From Brevibacillus_H sp049846925 (GTDB taxonomy: Bacteria; Bacillota; Bacilli; Brevibacillales; Brevibacillaceae), in contig NZ_JBNCMT010000007.1 of the NCBI RefSeq assembly GCF_049846925.1, forward strand, positions 62,001 to 126,000: a DNA stretch of 64,000 nt. Reading direction: 5' to 3'. Both the position numbers and the translations under genes were made by a program. How positions within the stretch are numbered: the first letter of the stretch is position 1; each line of letters opens with the position of its first letter. The notes under the pieces are model-generated. The model saw nothing but the letters and a program-made list of their open reading frames with translations. It had not been told where the DNA came from and ran no database searches. Shown here one piece after another: positions 8,398 through 16,989 of this stretch.

Positions 8398-9207
8398 ATG
8401 TCCATCAAATCAGTTCAAATACCAGCAGGAAAAGAAATACTAACCGGCTCTCTACATATCCCAACCAATCGTCCCAAAGCGCCACTTATCATTATTTGTC
8501 ACGGATTCATCGGTTCTCGAATCGGAGTCGACCGCCTTTTCGTATATGCGGGCAATATTCTGGCATCACAAGGCTATGCCGTATTGCGGTTTGATTATGG
8601 AGGCTGCGGGGAAAGTTCAGGAACGTATGGTGAGCTGAGGTTTGAAGAGCTGATTCAACAAACGAAGAGTGTCATCAGCTTTGCAGAGAAGCTGGAGGAG
8701 ATTGATCCCGAACAGATTACGCTGATTGGCCATAGCTTGGGTGGTGCGGTAGCTACTCATACGGCTGCCACTGATAAGAGAGTCAGTGATCTCATTTTGT
8801 GGGCACCAGTCGCTTATCCATTCCATGATATCGTGGCCATCGTGGGAAGCGATCTGTATTTCGAAGCGAAGGAAAAGCTGTACGCAGACTACCACGGGTA
8901 TTTGCTATCTGTACGCTTTTTTGATTCAATGGCTGACTATTTTCCGTTAAAGGATACCCAACAATTCGATGGTGATGTCATGATCATCCACGGCTCAAGC
9001 GATGCAGAAATACCAGCCAAGTACTGCTTTTATTATGAGAAGGCGTTTCGTTACCGCCCGGTTGGCAACTGCAACAAAGAATTGATTATTGGTGCAGACC
9101 ATACTTTTACCAAAGCGTGCCACAAGGAAAAACTGCTGCAGAGCACTATGAATTGGCTCGCCCGCAAGCAATGGGAAAGAGAGTCAAGGACGTATCTTTC
9201 CGTGTAA
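8398..9207 (+). CDS. Alpha/beta hydrolase
   Basis: Serine hydrolase of 269 residues. Oxyanion region ICHGFIGSR, nucleophile elbow GHSLGG (about residue 115), acid in HGSSDAEIP and catalytic His in ADHTF are all in place. It resembles the dienelactone/feruloyl-esterase-like hydrolases; the substrate is unknown. ATG 8398 has GGAGGG upstream. The gene sits behind a leader and promoter shared with the sulfate uptake locus, which hints at a thioester or sulfur-related substrate (inference only). Confidence 0.82.
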   Translation: MSIKSVQIPAGKEILTGSLHIPTNRPKAPLIIICHGFIGSRIGVDRLFVYAGNILASQGYAVLRFDYGGCGESSGTYGELRFEELIQQTKSVISFAEKLEEIDPEQITLIGHSLGGAVATHTAATDKRVSDLILWAPVAYPFHDIVAIVGSDLYFEAKEKLYADYHGYLLSVRFFDSMADYFPLKDTQQFDGDVMIIHGSSDAEIPAKYCFYYEKAFRYRPVGNCNKELIIGADHTFTKACHKEKLLQSTMNWLARKQWERESRTYLSV

Positions 9208-9218
9208 TTTGATAATCC

Positions 9219-9281
9219 CACACTTTTCCCATACTTTTGCTTCCCTTCTCTCATACTTTTACGTCAAGCTCTCCCTACAAT
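9219..9281 (+). promoter_or_regulatory. Activator-type promoter with CATACTTTT direct repeats
   Basis: CACACTTTT (9219), CATACTTTT (9230) and CATACTTTT (9252) lie on an 11-bp period (11 and 22 bases apart), ending 15 bases before TACAAT (9276-9281). There is no good -35. Same-face direct repeats next to -10 are typical of OmpR-family response regulator sites; one such regulator is encoded two genes on. Confidence 0.6.
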
Positions 9282-9355
9282 GAAGCTATATGGATCAGAC
9301 AGACCACGACAGACATCAAGGTTATCGATCCAAATCATGTAAGGGAGAGTGAAAG

Positions 9356-10093
9356 ATGATGAAAAAATTACTGGCAGTATCCGTAATGACAGCTAGTTTA
9401 TTGATGAGTGGTCTTGGTGTGGTAGGTGCCGAGGAATCTCCAACATCAATCGAAAAAACAGAGCAGGTCAAAGAAAAAGGACCGAAGTTCAAGGAAACTC
9501 CTGAATATCAGGCCATCAAAGCATTAAACGAACAGCGCAAGCAGTTGAATGAGCAGCTAAAAGCGCTTGGAGAAGCGAATAAAGCGTTGTGGGATACATT
9601 AAAAGGCGACATTTCACCCGAGGTTCGTGAACAGGTGAAAGCAGTCATGAAAGAAGTAAAGCCGTTGAAGGAAGCGAACAAGCAACTGGCTGCAGAGTTG
9701 AAAGAAGCGAAAGCCAACAAGGACGAAGAAAAAGTCGCTGAATTGAAAGCAGAAATTGAGGCAAATCGCCAGGCAATCGATGAGAAGCTGGAGCCGGTTC
9801 GCGAGCAGCTTGCATTGATCAAAGAATTCCGTGCGACTTATAAAGAGCCGTTGAATGAGATCAAGCCAATTCGCCAGGAGAAGAAGGCTGATCGTGAGAA
9901 AGTAAAATCATTGCAAACCGAAATCAAGGATACATCGCAAGAAGCCAAAGAGGCATTCAAGAACGGGGATCAAGCTGAAGTTGAAAGCCAATTGGAGCAT
10001 GTGACTGCTTTACTCCAGGAGATAATTGAGCTGAAGGAAGAAATTCTTGATGCGAAATCGGACATTAACGACATTTTAAAAGGTCTGGAATAA
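9356..10093 (+). CDS. Secreted coiled-coil protein
   Basis: Protein of 245 residues with a signal peptide (LLAVSVMTASLLMSGLGVVGAEE) and an otherwise almost entirely helical, Lys/Glu-rich sequence with heptad-like patterning (residues 35-245). No enzymatic motif. Its promoter carries direct repeats and it lies directly before an OmpR-type regulator/sensor pair, so it may be an extracellular accessory or sensor modulator, comparable in logic to CpxP; that is inference. A terminator separates it from the regulator gene. ATG 9359 is an alternative start. Confidence 0.78.
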   Translation: MMKKLLAVSVMTASLLMSGLGVVGAEESPTSIEKTEQVKEKGPKFKETPEYQAIKALNEQRKQLNEQLKALGEANKALWDTLKGDISPEVREQVKAVMKEVKPLKEANKQLAAELKEAKANKDEEKVAELKAEIEANRQAIDEKLEPVREQLALIKEFRATYKEPLNEIKPIRQEKKADREKVKSLQTEIKDTSQEAKEAFKNGDQAEVESQLEHVTALLQEIIELKEEILDAKSDINDILKGLE

Positions 10094-10097
10094 AAGA

Positions 10098-10142
10098 AAA
10101 GGCTCTCTCGTTGCGAGAAAAATTGCAACAGGAGAGCCTTTC
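10098..10142 (+). terminator. Terminator after coiled-coil protein gene
   Basis: AAAGGCTCTC (10098-10107) pairs with GAGAGCCTTT (10132-10141); the T-run is short. Confidence 0.65.
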
Positions 10143-10226
10143 GCGTGGAAAAATCTCTTCATCCCAACGGTAAATGAAAAATTCGTAGTACAATAAGATG
10201 ACATCAATTGTACGGAGGAAAACCTG

Positions 10227-10979
10227 ATGAAATCTTATCGTATTGCGATAGTAGATGATGACATGAACATCCGTCAGATTGTAGAAGCGTACCTGAAAAA
10301 AGAAGGATACGAGACTATTGGCTTGGAGTCTGCCGAAGATGCGTTGCAATTATGGGAAAGCAATCCTCCCGATTTGTGGGTGCTGGACATTATGCTGCCA
10401 GGGATGAATGGTTATGAATTCTGTCGACGAGTGCGAGCAAAAGCTGAAACACCGATCATTATGATTTCGGCACGTGATGAAGAGGTAGATAAAATTCTTG
10501 GACTGGAATTGGGCAGTGACGATTATTTGACGAAGCCGTTCAGTCCGAGGGAATTGGTGGCTCGGGTGAACCGAGCCTTGCGCAGGTGGGGGCAAATGAG
10601 AAATCAACTGACAGGTAGTGCTTCCGAGCATTCATCAGTCGATTCTGTTTCCGAGGCTGTTTCTGATGAGGAAGATATGACGGCAATGGAACCAGGCTCG
10701 TTGTCTCTTGATAAGGGGAGCAGACAGGTCATTTGGCAAGGTACACAGGTCGATGTAACGCTCAAGGAATTCGAATTGCTTCGCCTGTTTGCGGATCATC
10801 CGAATCGGGCTTTTGGCAGGGAAGAATTGTTGGTTGCCGTCTGGGGGCATGATTATTTTGGAAGTGATCGAGCCGTGGATGACTTAGTCAGGCGTGTCCG
10901 CAAAAAGTTTGATCAAATCCCACTGGAAACCGTGTGGGGTTACGGCTACCGTCTCCGGGTAAAAGAGGGAAGCAAATGA
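10227..10979 (+). CDS. OmpR/PhoB-family response regulator
   Basis: DNA-binding regulator of 250 residues. Receiver domain has the acidic pair DDDMNIR, phospho-Asp in LDIMLPGMNGYEF and Lys in LTKPFSPRELV; a winged helix follows (LKEFELLRLFADHPNRAF to VWGYGYRLRV). Between them is an unusually long Ser/Glu/Asp-rich linker (about residues 130-165). RBS ACGGAGG precedes ATG 10227. Stop overlaps the kinase start (ATGA). Similar in type to CssR/PhoP; likely binds the direct repeats at 9219-9260. Confidence 0.9.
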   Translation: MKSYRIAIVDDDMNIRQIVEAYLKKEGYETIGLESAEDALQLWESNPPDLWVLDIMLPGMNGYEFCRRVRAKAETPIIMISARDEEVDKILGLELGSDDYLTKPFSPRELVARVNRALRRWGQMRNQLTGSASEHSSVDSVSEAVSDEEDMTAMEPGSLSLDKGSRQVIWQGTQVDVTLKEFELLRLFADHPNRAFGREELLVAVWGHDYFGSDRAVDDLVRRVRKKFDQIPLETVWGYGYRLRVKEGSK

Positions 10980-12334
10980 AGCTTTTTCATCGAATATCCA
11001 TTGCATTCGGCCTTTTGCTTCTCGTTATTACTGGAGTGACTGCTGTCTTTATCCATTCCCTGTTATTAGATAATCTCATTGAACAGCAACAGAAGGATTT
11101 GCGAAAAAAAGGGGAGGTCTGGGTTCAGCGGATCAAGAAGGCAGAGCGAAAAATAGGGCCCCAAGACTATGAGCAGCTCGATAGTCTGCTCGCATCCAAC
11201 AATAAAGTAGAGATACTGTTGACAGGCAAGCGCAAAAAAATCTATTACTCCACCATTTCTCCCGACCATATCGATGAGTGGGTGAAGGGGCTTGTTATCA
11301 GTAAGCGTGAAGGAAAGAAGGGTATTCTAAATATTGGGCCAGATGATTACATTGTGGTATCTGTCCCGTTTGAATCAGAGGAAATTGAGAAATTGTGGCT
11401 GGCAAGTCCGATCCGGGGATTAAAGGAAATACGAGTAGAGCTGATCAAAAAGATCCTGATGATTATGGTGTTCGGCTCCGTGTTTGCCTATGGAATCAGT
11501 ATTCTGATCGCACGCAGCTTGGTCAATCCTTTAAGCAAGCTGCAAAGCGAACTGAAAAAAGTTCAGAATCGACAATTTTCAGATGTACAGTTGGTTCCTG
11601 CGACAGGCGAAATTGGCGAAGTGACCCAGAGCGTATACTACCTGGCGCAGGAGCTGGATCATTTCCAGCAAGTACAGAAGCAGTTTTTTCAAAATGCTTC
11701 TCATGAACTCAAGACCCCGCTGATGTCGATTCAAGGGTATGCGGAAGGAATTCGAGACGGTGTCTTTACCGATGAGTCTGCAAAGCAAGGGTTGGACGTG
11801 ATTGTGAATGAAACTTCCAGACTGAAAGGGATTGTCACGGAGATGATTCTTCTTGCCAAGCTGGAAAGCGAAGAGGGACTTTTCCATCCTGCCGAGGTTT
11901 CCTTACTCACATTGGTAAATCAAGCAGTCGAACGGCTACACCCCATTCTGGTGAAGAAAAACATAACGATCGAGATGGAAGCGGGCAGCACTTCACCAGT
12001 GGTCAACGTAGATCATGATAAGTTTTTGCAAGCGTTGATCAATATTGTTGGGAATGGAGTGCGTCATGCCAAAGAGTCGATTCAAATCCACATCTTCACA
12101 GAGCAGAATCATGTGGTTGTGGAAGTGAACGATGACGGGGAAGGAATTTCTCCTGAAGTCCTCCCGACCTTATTTCACCGATTCGTCAAAGGAAAGGATG
12201 GCGAGACCGGACTGGGTCTTGCCATTTCCAGAACCATTATTGAAAAAAGCAGTGGCACCATTCAAGCGAATAATGTGAAAGGTGGCGGTGCCTGTTTTCG
12301 GATTCAGCTGCCACTTGCAAAAGCCTCTAAATAA
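10976..12334 (+). CDS. Sensor histidine kinase (HAMP, HisKA)
   Basis: Membrane kinase of 452 residues: TM1 near residues 7-27, an extracellular sensor region of about 130 residues, TM2 near 160-180, HAMP, H-box NASHELKTPLMSIQGY, N-box NIVGNGVRHA, G1 DDGEGIS and G2 GLGLAI. Start at 10976 overlaps the regulator stop, confirming one operon. General family resembles CssS; with the upstream secreted coiled-coil protein an envelope or secretion stress role is plausible but unproven. Confidence 0.9.
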   Translation: MKLFHRISIAFGLLLLVITGVTAVFIHSLLLDNLIEQQQKDLRKKGEVWVQRIKKAERKIGPQDYEQLDSLLASNNKVEILLTGKRKKIYYSTISPDHIDEWVKGLVISKREGKKGILNIGPDDYIVVSVPFESEEIEKLWLASPIRGLKEIRVELIKKILMIMVFGSVFAYGISILIARSLVNPLSKLQSELKKVQNRQFSDVQLVPATGEIGEVTQSVYYLAQELDHFQQVQKQFFQNASHELKTPLMSIQGYAEGIRDGVFTDESAKQGLDVIVNETSRLKGIVTEMILLAKLESEEGLFHPAEVSLLTLVNQAVERLHPILVKKNITIEMEAGSTSPVVNVDHDKFLQALINIVGNGVRHAKESIQIHIFTEQNHVVVEVNDDGEGISPEVLPTLFHRFVKGKDGETGLGLAISRTIIEKSSGTIQANNVKGGGACFRIQLPLAKASK

Positions 12335-12346
12335 TCGTTAATAAAA

Positions 12347-12377
12347 AACAACCCCTTCATACCTAGAAGGGGTTGTT
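12347..12377. terminator. Terminator between kinase and permease genes
   Basis: AACAACCCCTTC pairs perfectly with GAAGGGGTTGTT around an eight-base loop; serves the convergent genes. Confidence 0.85.
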
Positions 12378-12389
12378 CGCGTCTAATCG

Positions 12390-13808
12390 TTATTTTTCCA
12401 ACTCAGGAGTCGGTTGTACAAATACGTGTTTTGCATCTGTCATCTTATGTTTTACTTTGAAGTTGTAATAGATCAAGCAAACGATGGAGAACGGAATCGC
12501 ACAATAAAGGGCAACTCGTTGGTTTTCATCAAACGCCAAGCTGATCAAAACTGACAGATTGAGAATCAGTGCAATCAGTGGAAGCACAGGGTAGAGAGGT
12601 GTTTTGAATTTCAAATCTTCCAGTTTGCCACCGCTAGCCAAGTATTTCTTGCGGAAAGCGAGTTGTGATGCCGTAATGGAGATCCAACCAACCTGAGCAC
12701 CGAGACCCGCCAAGGAAAGCAGCCACATATACACTGTGTCTTCTGCAAAGATACCGGAAAGCAAGGACAACAAGGAAATTCCGAAAGTAAGAAGCAAGGC
12801 ATTCATTGGAACGCCATTTTTGCTCAATTTGCTCAGAGCAGGGCTTGCCATTTCTGTTTTAGAAAGAGACCAAAGCATACGTGTAGCAGCGTATAAGCCG
12901 GAGTTACCTACAGATAAAAGGGCTGTAAGGATAACGAAGTTCATGATGTCAGCAGCATAAGGGATACCGATCTTGTCAAATACCATAACGAAAGGACTTT
13001 CTACTACGCCTGCTTCTTTATAAGGAATGAGGGCGGACAATACACCAATGGCAAGTACGAAAAAGATCAAGGTGCGGAATACTGTCATTTTGATTGATTG
13101 AGGAATGGTTTTTTCAGGGTCTTCACTTTCACCGGCTGCAATACCGATTAGTTCTGAACCTTGGAATGCAAAGTTAACAGCAATCATAGTAAGGATGAGT
13201 CCAACAAAGCCATTTGGTAAAAGTTCGGCATTAGCAAAGTTCGTAAACATTGGAGCAGCATGTCCATCTTTGAAGTCAATAATGCCGAACATAGCAGCCC
13301 CACCAAGGATAATAAATAGAACGATTGCACTTACTTTAATGCTGGAGAACCAGAATTCGGTTTCTCCGAAGGCACGAGCAGACAAGGCGTTTAACAAGAA
13401 GAGGAACGCTCCAAAAATTGCACACCAGATCCAGATGGGTGAATCAGGGAACCATCTTTGCATCAGAAGTGCGGAAGATAGCAGCTCTAGAGCAACTGTT
13501 ACAGCCCAGCCAAGCCAATATAACCAACCAACGGTAAAGCCAAGTGCAGGGCTGACGAACTTGGTTGTGTACGTTTGGAAAGAACCAGATACCGGCATGG
13601 CTACAGAAAGTTCTCCGAGGCACAGCATGGTCAAATACATAATGAAACCACCGACGATATATGAAATGATGGCACCAATCGGTCCTGCCTGGCTAATCGT
13701 ATAACCGGAACCTAAGAAAAGTCCTGTACCGATAATGCCACCTAATGAAATCATGAATAAATGCCTGCTTTTTAGTGTGCGTTTTAGTTCATTGTCGTGA
13801 TGAGCCAT
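12390..13808 (-). CDS. rocC: Arginine/ornithine permease (RocC/RocE-like)
   Basis: APC-superfamily amino acid permease, 472 residues, about 12 membrane helices. N-terminal SRHLFMISLGGIIGTGLFLGSG, the GESEDPEKTIP loop and PYKEAGVVESPFV match B. subtilis RocC/RocE closely. RBS GGAGAGG precedes the ATG. It is preceded by a sigma-54 promoter and RocR-like sites and followed by the kinase terminator, so it should be induced by arginine or ornithine with rocD and rocG. RocC versus RocE cannot be separated by eye. Confidence 0.9.
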   Translation of the reverse strand: MAHHDNELKRTLKSRHLFMISLGGIIGTGLFLGSGYTISQAGPIGAIISYIVGGFIMYLTMLCLGELSVAMPVSGSFQTYTTKFVSPALGFTVGWLYWLGWAVTVALELLSSALLMQRWFPDSPIWIWCAIFGAFLFLLNALSARAFGETEFWFSSIKVSAIVLFIILGGAAMFGIIDFKDGHAAPMFTNFANAELLPNGFVGLILTMIAVNFAFQGSELIGIAAGESEDPEKTIPQSIKMTVFRTLIFFVLAIGVLSALIPYKEAGVVESPFVMVFDKIGIPYAADIMNFVILTALLSVGNSGLYAATRMLWSLSKTEMASPALSKLSKNGVPMNALLLTFGISLLSLLSGIFAEDTVYMWLLSLAGLGAQVGWISITASQLAFRKKYLASGGKLEDLKFKTPLYPVLPLIALILNLSVLISLAFDENQRVALYCAIPFSIVCLIYYNFKVKHKMTDAKHVFVQPTPELEK

Positions 13809-13937
13809 TGAAACACCTCTCCTTTGTTGTATATAACACTCTTCTGACCATTAAAGCGATTTCATTCACTTGAATACGAAAATTGTCGAGAATTTTTCAT
13901 ATAAAATACATGAATGCGCTTTCAGGTGTTCAATAGA

Positions 13938-13954
13938 TGCAACTATCATACCAA
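13938..13954 (-). promoter_or_regulatory. Sigma-54 (SigL) promoter for the permease
   Basis: On the minus strand TTGGTATGATAGTTGCA gives GG and GC exactly 10 bases apart, the -24/-12 signature. It lies about 130 bases before the permease start. Confidence 0.85.
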
Positions 13955-14004
13955 TCTAAAATTTCAAACTACTAGCGCTTGCTCAGAATTGAAAATCCGT
14001 TAGT

Positions 14005-14062
14005 GCAAAATTATTTTGCGCAAGTTTATGCAAAAAATGTTTTCTCTGCAAAGTGTTTTTGC
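14005..14062. promoter_or_regulatory. RocR-like upstream activating sites (permease side)
   Basis: Two 15-bp palindromes, GCAAAATTATTTTGC (14005-14019) and GCAAAGTGTTTTTGC (14048-14062), and a weaker half-conserved copy at 14030-14044. They lie 50-110 bp upstream of the sigma-54 promoter, the normal range for an enhancer-binding protein. Confidence 0.7.
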
Positions 14063-14096
14063 GTTTTCTTTTTAAAAATTTTTTGATCGAAAATAA

Positions 14097-15521
14097 CTAA
14101 TTTGAAGACTTTAGCTGAAGTTTTTTTAATCTGTATTGAAGGCTTTGACGGCTGATTCCCAGTTGTAATGCGGATCTGGAAATATTTCCTTGGTTGGAAC
14201 TGACCAGTTTTTGAATATAGGCTTTCTCGAATTCTTCCAGAGCTTCCTTGAGGGGTTTGGCACGATTGCTATATTCATCAATTAATTGCTGTTCAATTGC
14301 CAGTCGTTCGACAGGGAGAGACTGTGTCTTGCGACGAATGTGATGAATGGGTAGATGAGCGTAGCTGATTTTGGTTTCATCGATGATCAGGTTCATCGCA
14401 CCTTCAATAAAGTGCTGCAGCTCCCGGACGTTTCCAGGCCAATCGTATTGCAGGAAGAATTGACTCACTTCATCACTGATATCGGTCACTTCCATTTGGA
14501 ACAATTGATTGTATTTCTCGATAAAGTGACTGACAAGCAAAGAAATGTCTTCTTTGCGTTCACGAAGAGGCGGGATCATAAGCGTGACGACACCGAGGCG
14601 ATAAAACAAGTCTTTGCGCATGTGATTATTGGCAATTGCTTCAATCGGATCTTCATTGATTGCAGCAATAATGCGGACATTGATTTTGCGATCCTTGGTA
14701 TCACCAATACGACGAATTGATTTTTCCTGTAGGGCCCTGAGCAGCTTTGCTTGCAATGACAGGCTGAGTGAATTCACTTCATCCAGAAATAGCGTGCCGC
14801 CTTCTGCTTGCTCGAACAGACCTGGACGTTCGATTGCCCCGGTGAATGCACCGCGAGATGTCCCAAACAATAGGCCTTCAATCAAACTGTCAGGCAGCGC
14901 TGCACAGTTCTGAGAAATGAACGGTGCTTTTGCTCTCGTGCTTGCGTTGTGGATGCTTTGAACAAACAGCTCCTTGCCAGTGCCAGTTTCACCTACCACT
15001 AGAACGGAGGAAGAGGTACGGGCCGCACGTTTTGCCTGCTCAATCAATTCGCGGATGAGGATGCTTTTTCCGATGATGCTGTCGAAGGTGTAGCGTGTGC
15101 TGCCTTTCTCTTTATCCAACAGGTTTTCACGAATGAGGCGTTCCATCTTTGTCACGTCATTGGCTATTTCAATTGCACCGATGATCTTATTGTCTTCGAT
15201 TATCGGAAAGGTATTATTAATGGTTGTAATTTCTTTACCTTTGTCATTAAAATAGGTCTGTCTCACGTGACGGATGCTTTCGCCCTGCGTAAGCGACTGC
15301 AAGAGAGTGCTTTCCTGACCGTCGGGAAATTGGAATACATCAGAGAGTTTTCTGCCCAGTACGTCTTGTTTGTCCATGGATTCCAGTTCAGCCATTTTTC
15401 GATTATAGACAACTGACTTACCTTTTGCGTCAATGACATGAACCCCTTCATTGATCTCATCCAGGATGTGTTCATATACGATTTTGAACTGTTCGGGACT
15501 TGATTGTTCTTCTGGGCACAT
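14097..15521 (-). CDS. rocR: Sigma-54-dependent activator RocR
   Basis: Enhancer-binding protein of 474 residues: PAS domain (about 20-130), AAA+ domain with Walker A GETGTGKELF, sigma-54 contact loop GAFTGA and Walker B GGTLFLDEV, then a Fis-type HTH at the C-terminus (ISRSALQLGISRQSLQYRLKKL). Start at 15521 has AAGGTGG upstream. It lies between the permease and rocD, and clusters of 15-bp palindromes flank it on both sides. In B. subtilis RocR senses ornithine/citrulline and activates the roc genes with SigL. Confidence 0.92.
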   Translation of the reverse strand: MCPEEQSSPEQFKIVYEHILDEINEGVHVIDAKGKSVVYNRKMAELESMDKQDVLGRKLSDVFQFPDGQESTLLQSLTQGESIRHVRQTYFNDKGKEITTINNTFPIIEDNKIIGAIEIANDVTKMERLIRENLLDKEKGSTRYTFDSIIGKSILIRELIEQAKRAARTSSSVLVVGETGTGKELFVQSIHNASTRAKAPFISQNCAALPDSLIEGLLFGTSRGAFTGAIERPGLFEQAEGGTLFLDEVNSLSLSLQAKLLRALQEKSIRRIGDTKDRKINVRIIAAINEDPIEAIANNHMRKDLFYRLGVVTLMIPPLRERKEDISLLVSHFIEKYNQLFQMEVTDISDEVSQFFLQYDWPGNVRELQHFIEGAMNLIIDETKISYAHLPIHHIRRKTQSLPVERLAIEQQLIDEYSNRAKPLKEALEEFEKAYIQKLVSSNQGNISRSALQLGISRQSLQYRLKKLQLKSSN

Positions 15522-15586
15522 ACAATTCGCCACCTTAAACACATGACTTAAAAGCGAAATTATTGTAACAAAAGATTCACAATAAC

Positions 15587-15666
15587 GCAAAAAAATTTTG
15601 CTATTTCTAGTATTTGTAATTAAAAGAGCAAAGAAATTTTGCGTAATTTATGCCAAAAATATTTGC
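15587..15666. promoter_or_regulatory. RocR-like upstream activating sites (rocD side)
   Basis: Three 15-bp sites: GCAAAAAAATTTTGC (15587-15601), GCAAAGAAATTTTGC (15628-15642) and GCCAAAAATATTTGC (15652-15666). They share the pattern GCAAAR-N3-TTTTGC with the sites on the other side of rocR and sit 40-120 bp before the rocD sigma-54 promoter. Confidence 0.72.
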
Positions 15667-15707
15667 ATCAAAAAACGGAAACGCTATAAAATCAATGTTT
15701 TTCTCAG

Positions 15708-15724
15708 TTGGCATCATTATTGAA
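15708..15724 (+). promoter_or_regulatory. Sigma-54 promoter for rocD
   Basis: TTGGCATCATTATTGAA: a perfect -24 (TTGGCA) and a -12 with GA in place of GC at the correct 10-base spacing. The weaker -12 may lower basal activity. Confidence 0.75.
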
Positions 15725-15761
15725 AGTAGAATATGTCAGACAAACTCTAAGGAGGCTTCCC

Positions 15762-16973
15762 ATGAGCAAAACCAAATCAGTCATTGATCAAACAGAAAAA
15801 TTTGGTGCGAGAAACTATCATCCACTGCCTATCGTTATTTCCAAGGCAGAAGGTGTTTGGGTAGAGGATCCAGAGGGCAACCGTTATCTCGATATGTTAA
15901 GTGCATATTCTGCTCTAAACCAAGGGCATCGTCATCCGAAAATTATTCAAGCATTGAAAGATCAAGCAGATAAGGTTACACTTACTTCGCGTGCATTTTA
16001 CAATGATCAACTTGGCGCGTTTTACGAAAAACTGTCTGCGCTGACAGGTAAAGAAATGATCTTGCCAATGAATACAGGTGCAGAAGCGGTTGAAACTGCA
16101 GTAAAAGCAGTAAGACGCTGGGCATACGACGTGAAAAAGGTTCCTGAGAATCAAGCAGAAATTATCGTTTGCGAAGGGAATTTCCATGGACGTACGGTAA
16201 CGATTACCTCCTTCTCTTCTGCAGATGAATACAAACGTGGTTTTGGACCGTTCACACCGGGCTTCAAGTTCATTCCATATGGCGATCTGGAAGCATTAAA
16301 GAAAGCGATTACACCAAATGCGGCTGCATTCCTTGTTGAACCAATTCAAGGAGAAGCAGGTATTGTTATTCCGACTGAAGGATTCCTCAAAGCAGCACAA
16401 GAGGTATGTAAAGAAAACAATGTACTGCTTGTTTGTGACGAGATCCAGACAGGTTTCGGACGTACAGGTAAACTTTTTGCTAGCGAGTGGGAAGATGTAT
16501 CCCCTGACATGTATATCATGGGTAAAGCCCTTGGAGGCGGAGTGTTCCCGATCTCTGCAGTAGCAGCAAACCGTAATGTGCTTGGCGTATTCGAACCAGG
16601 CTCCCACGGTTCTACTTTTGGCGGAAATCCGCTAGGCTGTGCAGTCGCTGTTGCGGCTTTGGAAGTAATCGAAGAAGAGGGTTTGGTTGCTCGTTCCTTG
16701 GAGCTTGGCAACTACTTCATCGAGAAGCTTCGTGAAATTAACAATCCAATCATTCACGAAATTCGTGGTAGAGGCTTGTTCATCGGTATCGAATTGACTA
16801 CCGCTGCACGCCCATACTGCGAACAGTTGAAGGAGTTGGGTCTTCTCTGCAAAGAAACGCATGAAACAACCATTCGCTTTGCACCACCGCTTGTTATTTC
16901 TCGTGAAGATTTGGATTGGGCGATTGAGCGTATCACGCAAGTCTTACAGGGAGCATCCACGTTAACAAAATAA
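15762..16973 (+). CDS. rocD: Ornithine aminotransferase RocD
   Basis: PLP enzyme of 403 residues converting ornithine and 2-oxoglutarate to glutamate semialdehyde and glutamate. Visible motifs: GAEAVETAVKAVRRW, FHGRT, DEIQTGFGRTG and the PLP lysine in YIMGKALGGG. Start at 15762 follows AAGGAGG; the preceding open frame covers the promoter. Followed after 16 bases by rocG, giving a complete ornithine-to-2-oxoglutarate route once a pyrroline-5-carboxylate dehydrogenase elsewhere is included. Confidence 0.95.
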   Translation: MSKTKSVIDQTEKFGARNYHPLPIVISKAEGVWVEDPEGNRYLDMLSAYSALNQGHRHPKIIQALKDQADKVTLTSRAFYNDQLGAFYEKLSALTGKEMILPMNTGAEAVETAVKAVRRWAYDVKKVPENQAEIIVCEGNFHGRTVTITSFSSADEYKRGFGPFTPGFKFIPYGDLEALKKAITPNAAAFLVEPIQGEAGIVIPTEGFLKAAQEVCKENNVLLVCDEIQTGFGRTGKLFASEWEDVSPDMYIMGKALGGGVFPISAVAANRNVLGVFEPGSHGSTFGGNPLGCAVAVAALEVIEEEGLVARSLELGNYFIEKLREINNPIIHEIRGRGLFIGIELTTAARPYCEQLKELGLLCKETHETTIRFAPPLVISREDLDWAIERITQVLQGASTLTK

Positions 16974-16989
16974 AAGAAGGTGCCAAGAA

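Noticed and set aside
13105..13704. Plus-strand ORF of 199 residues opposite the Roc permease
   Set aside because: Antisense shadow of a membrane protein gene, no RBS, no family resemblance.
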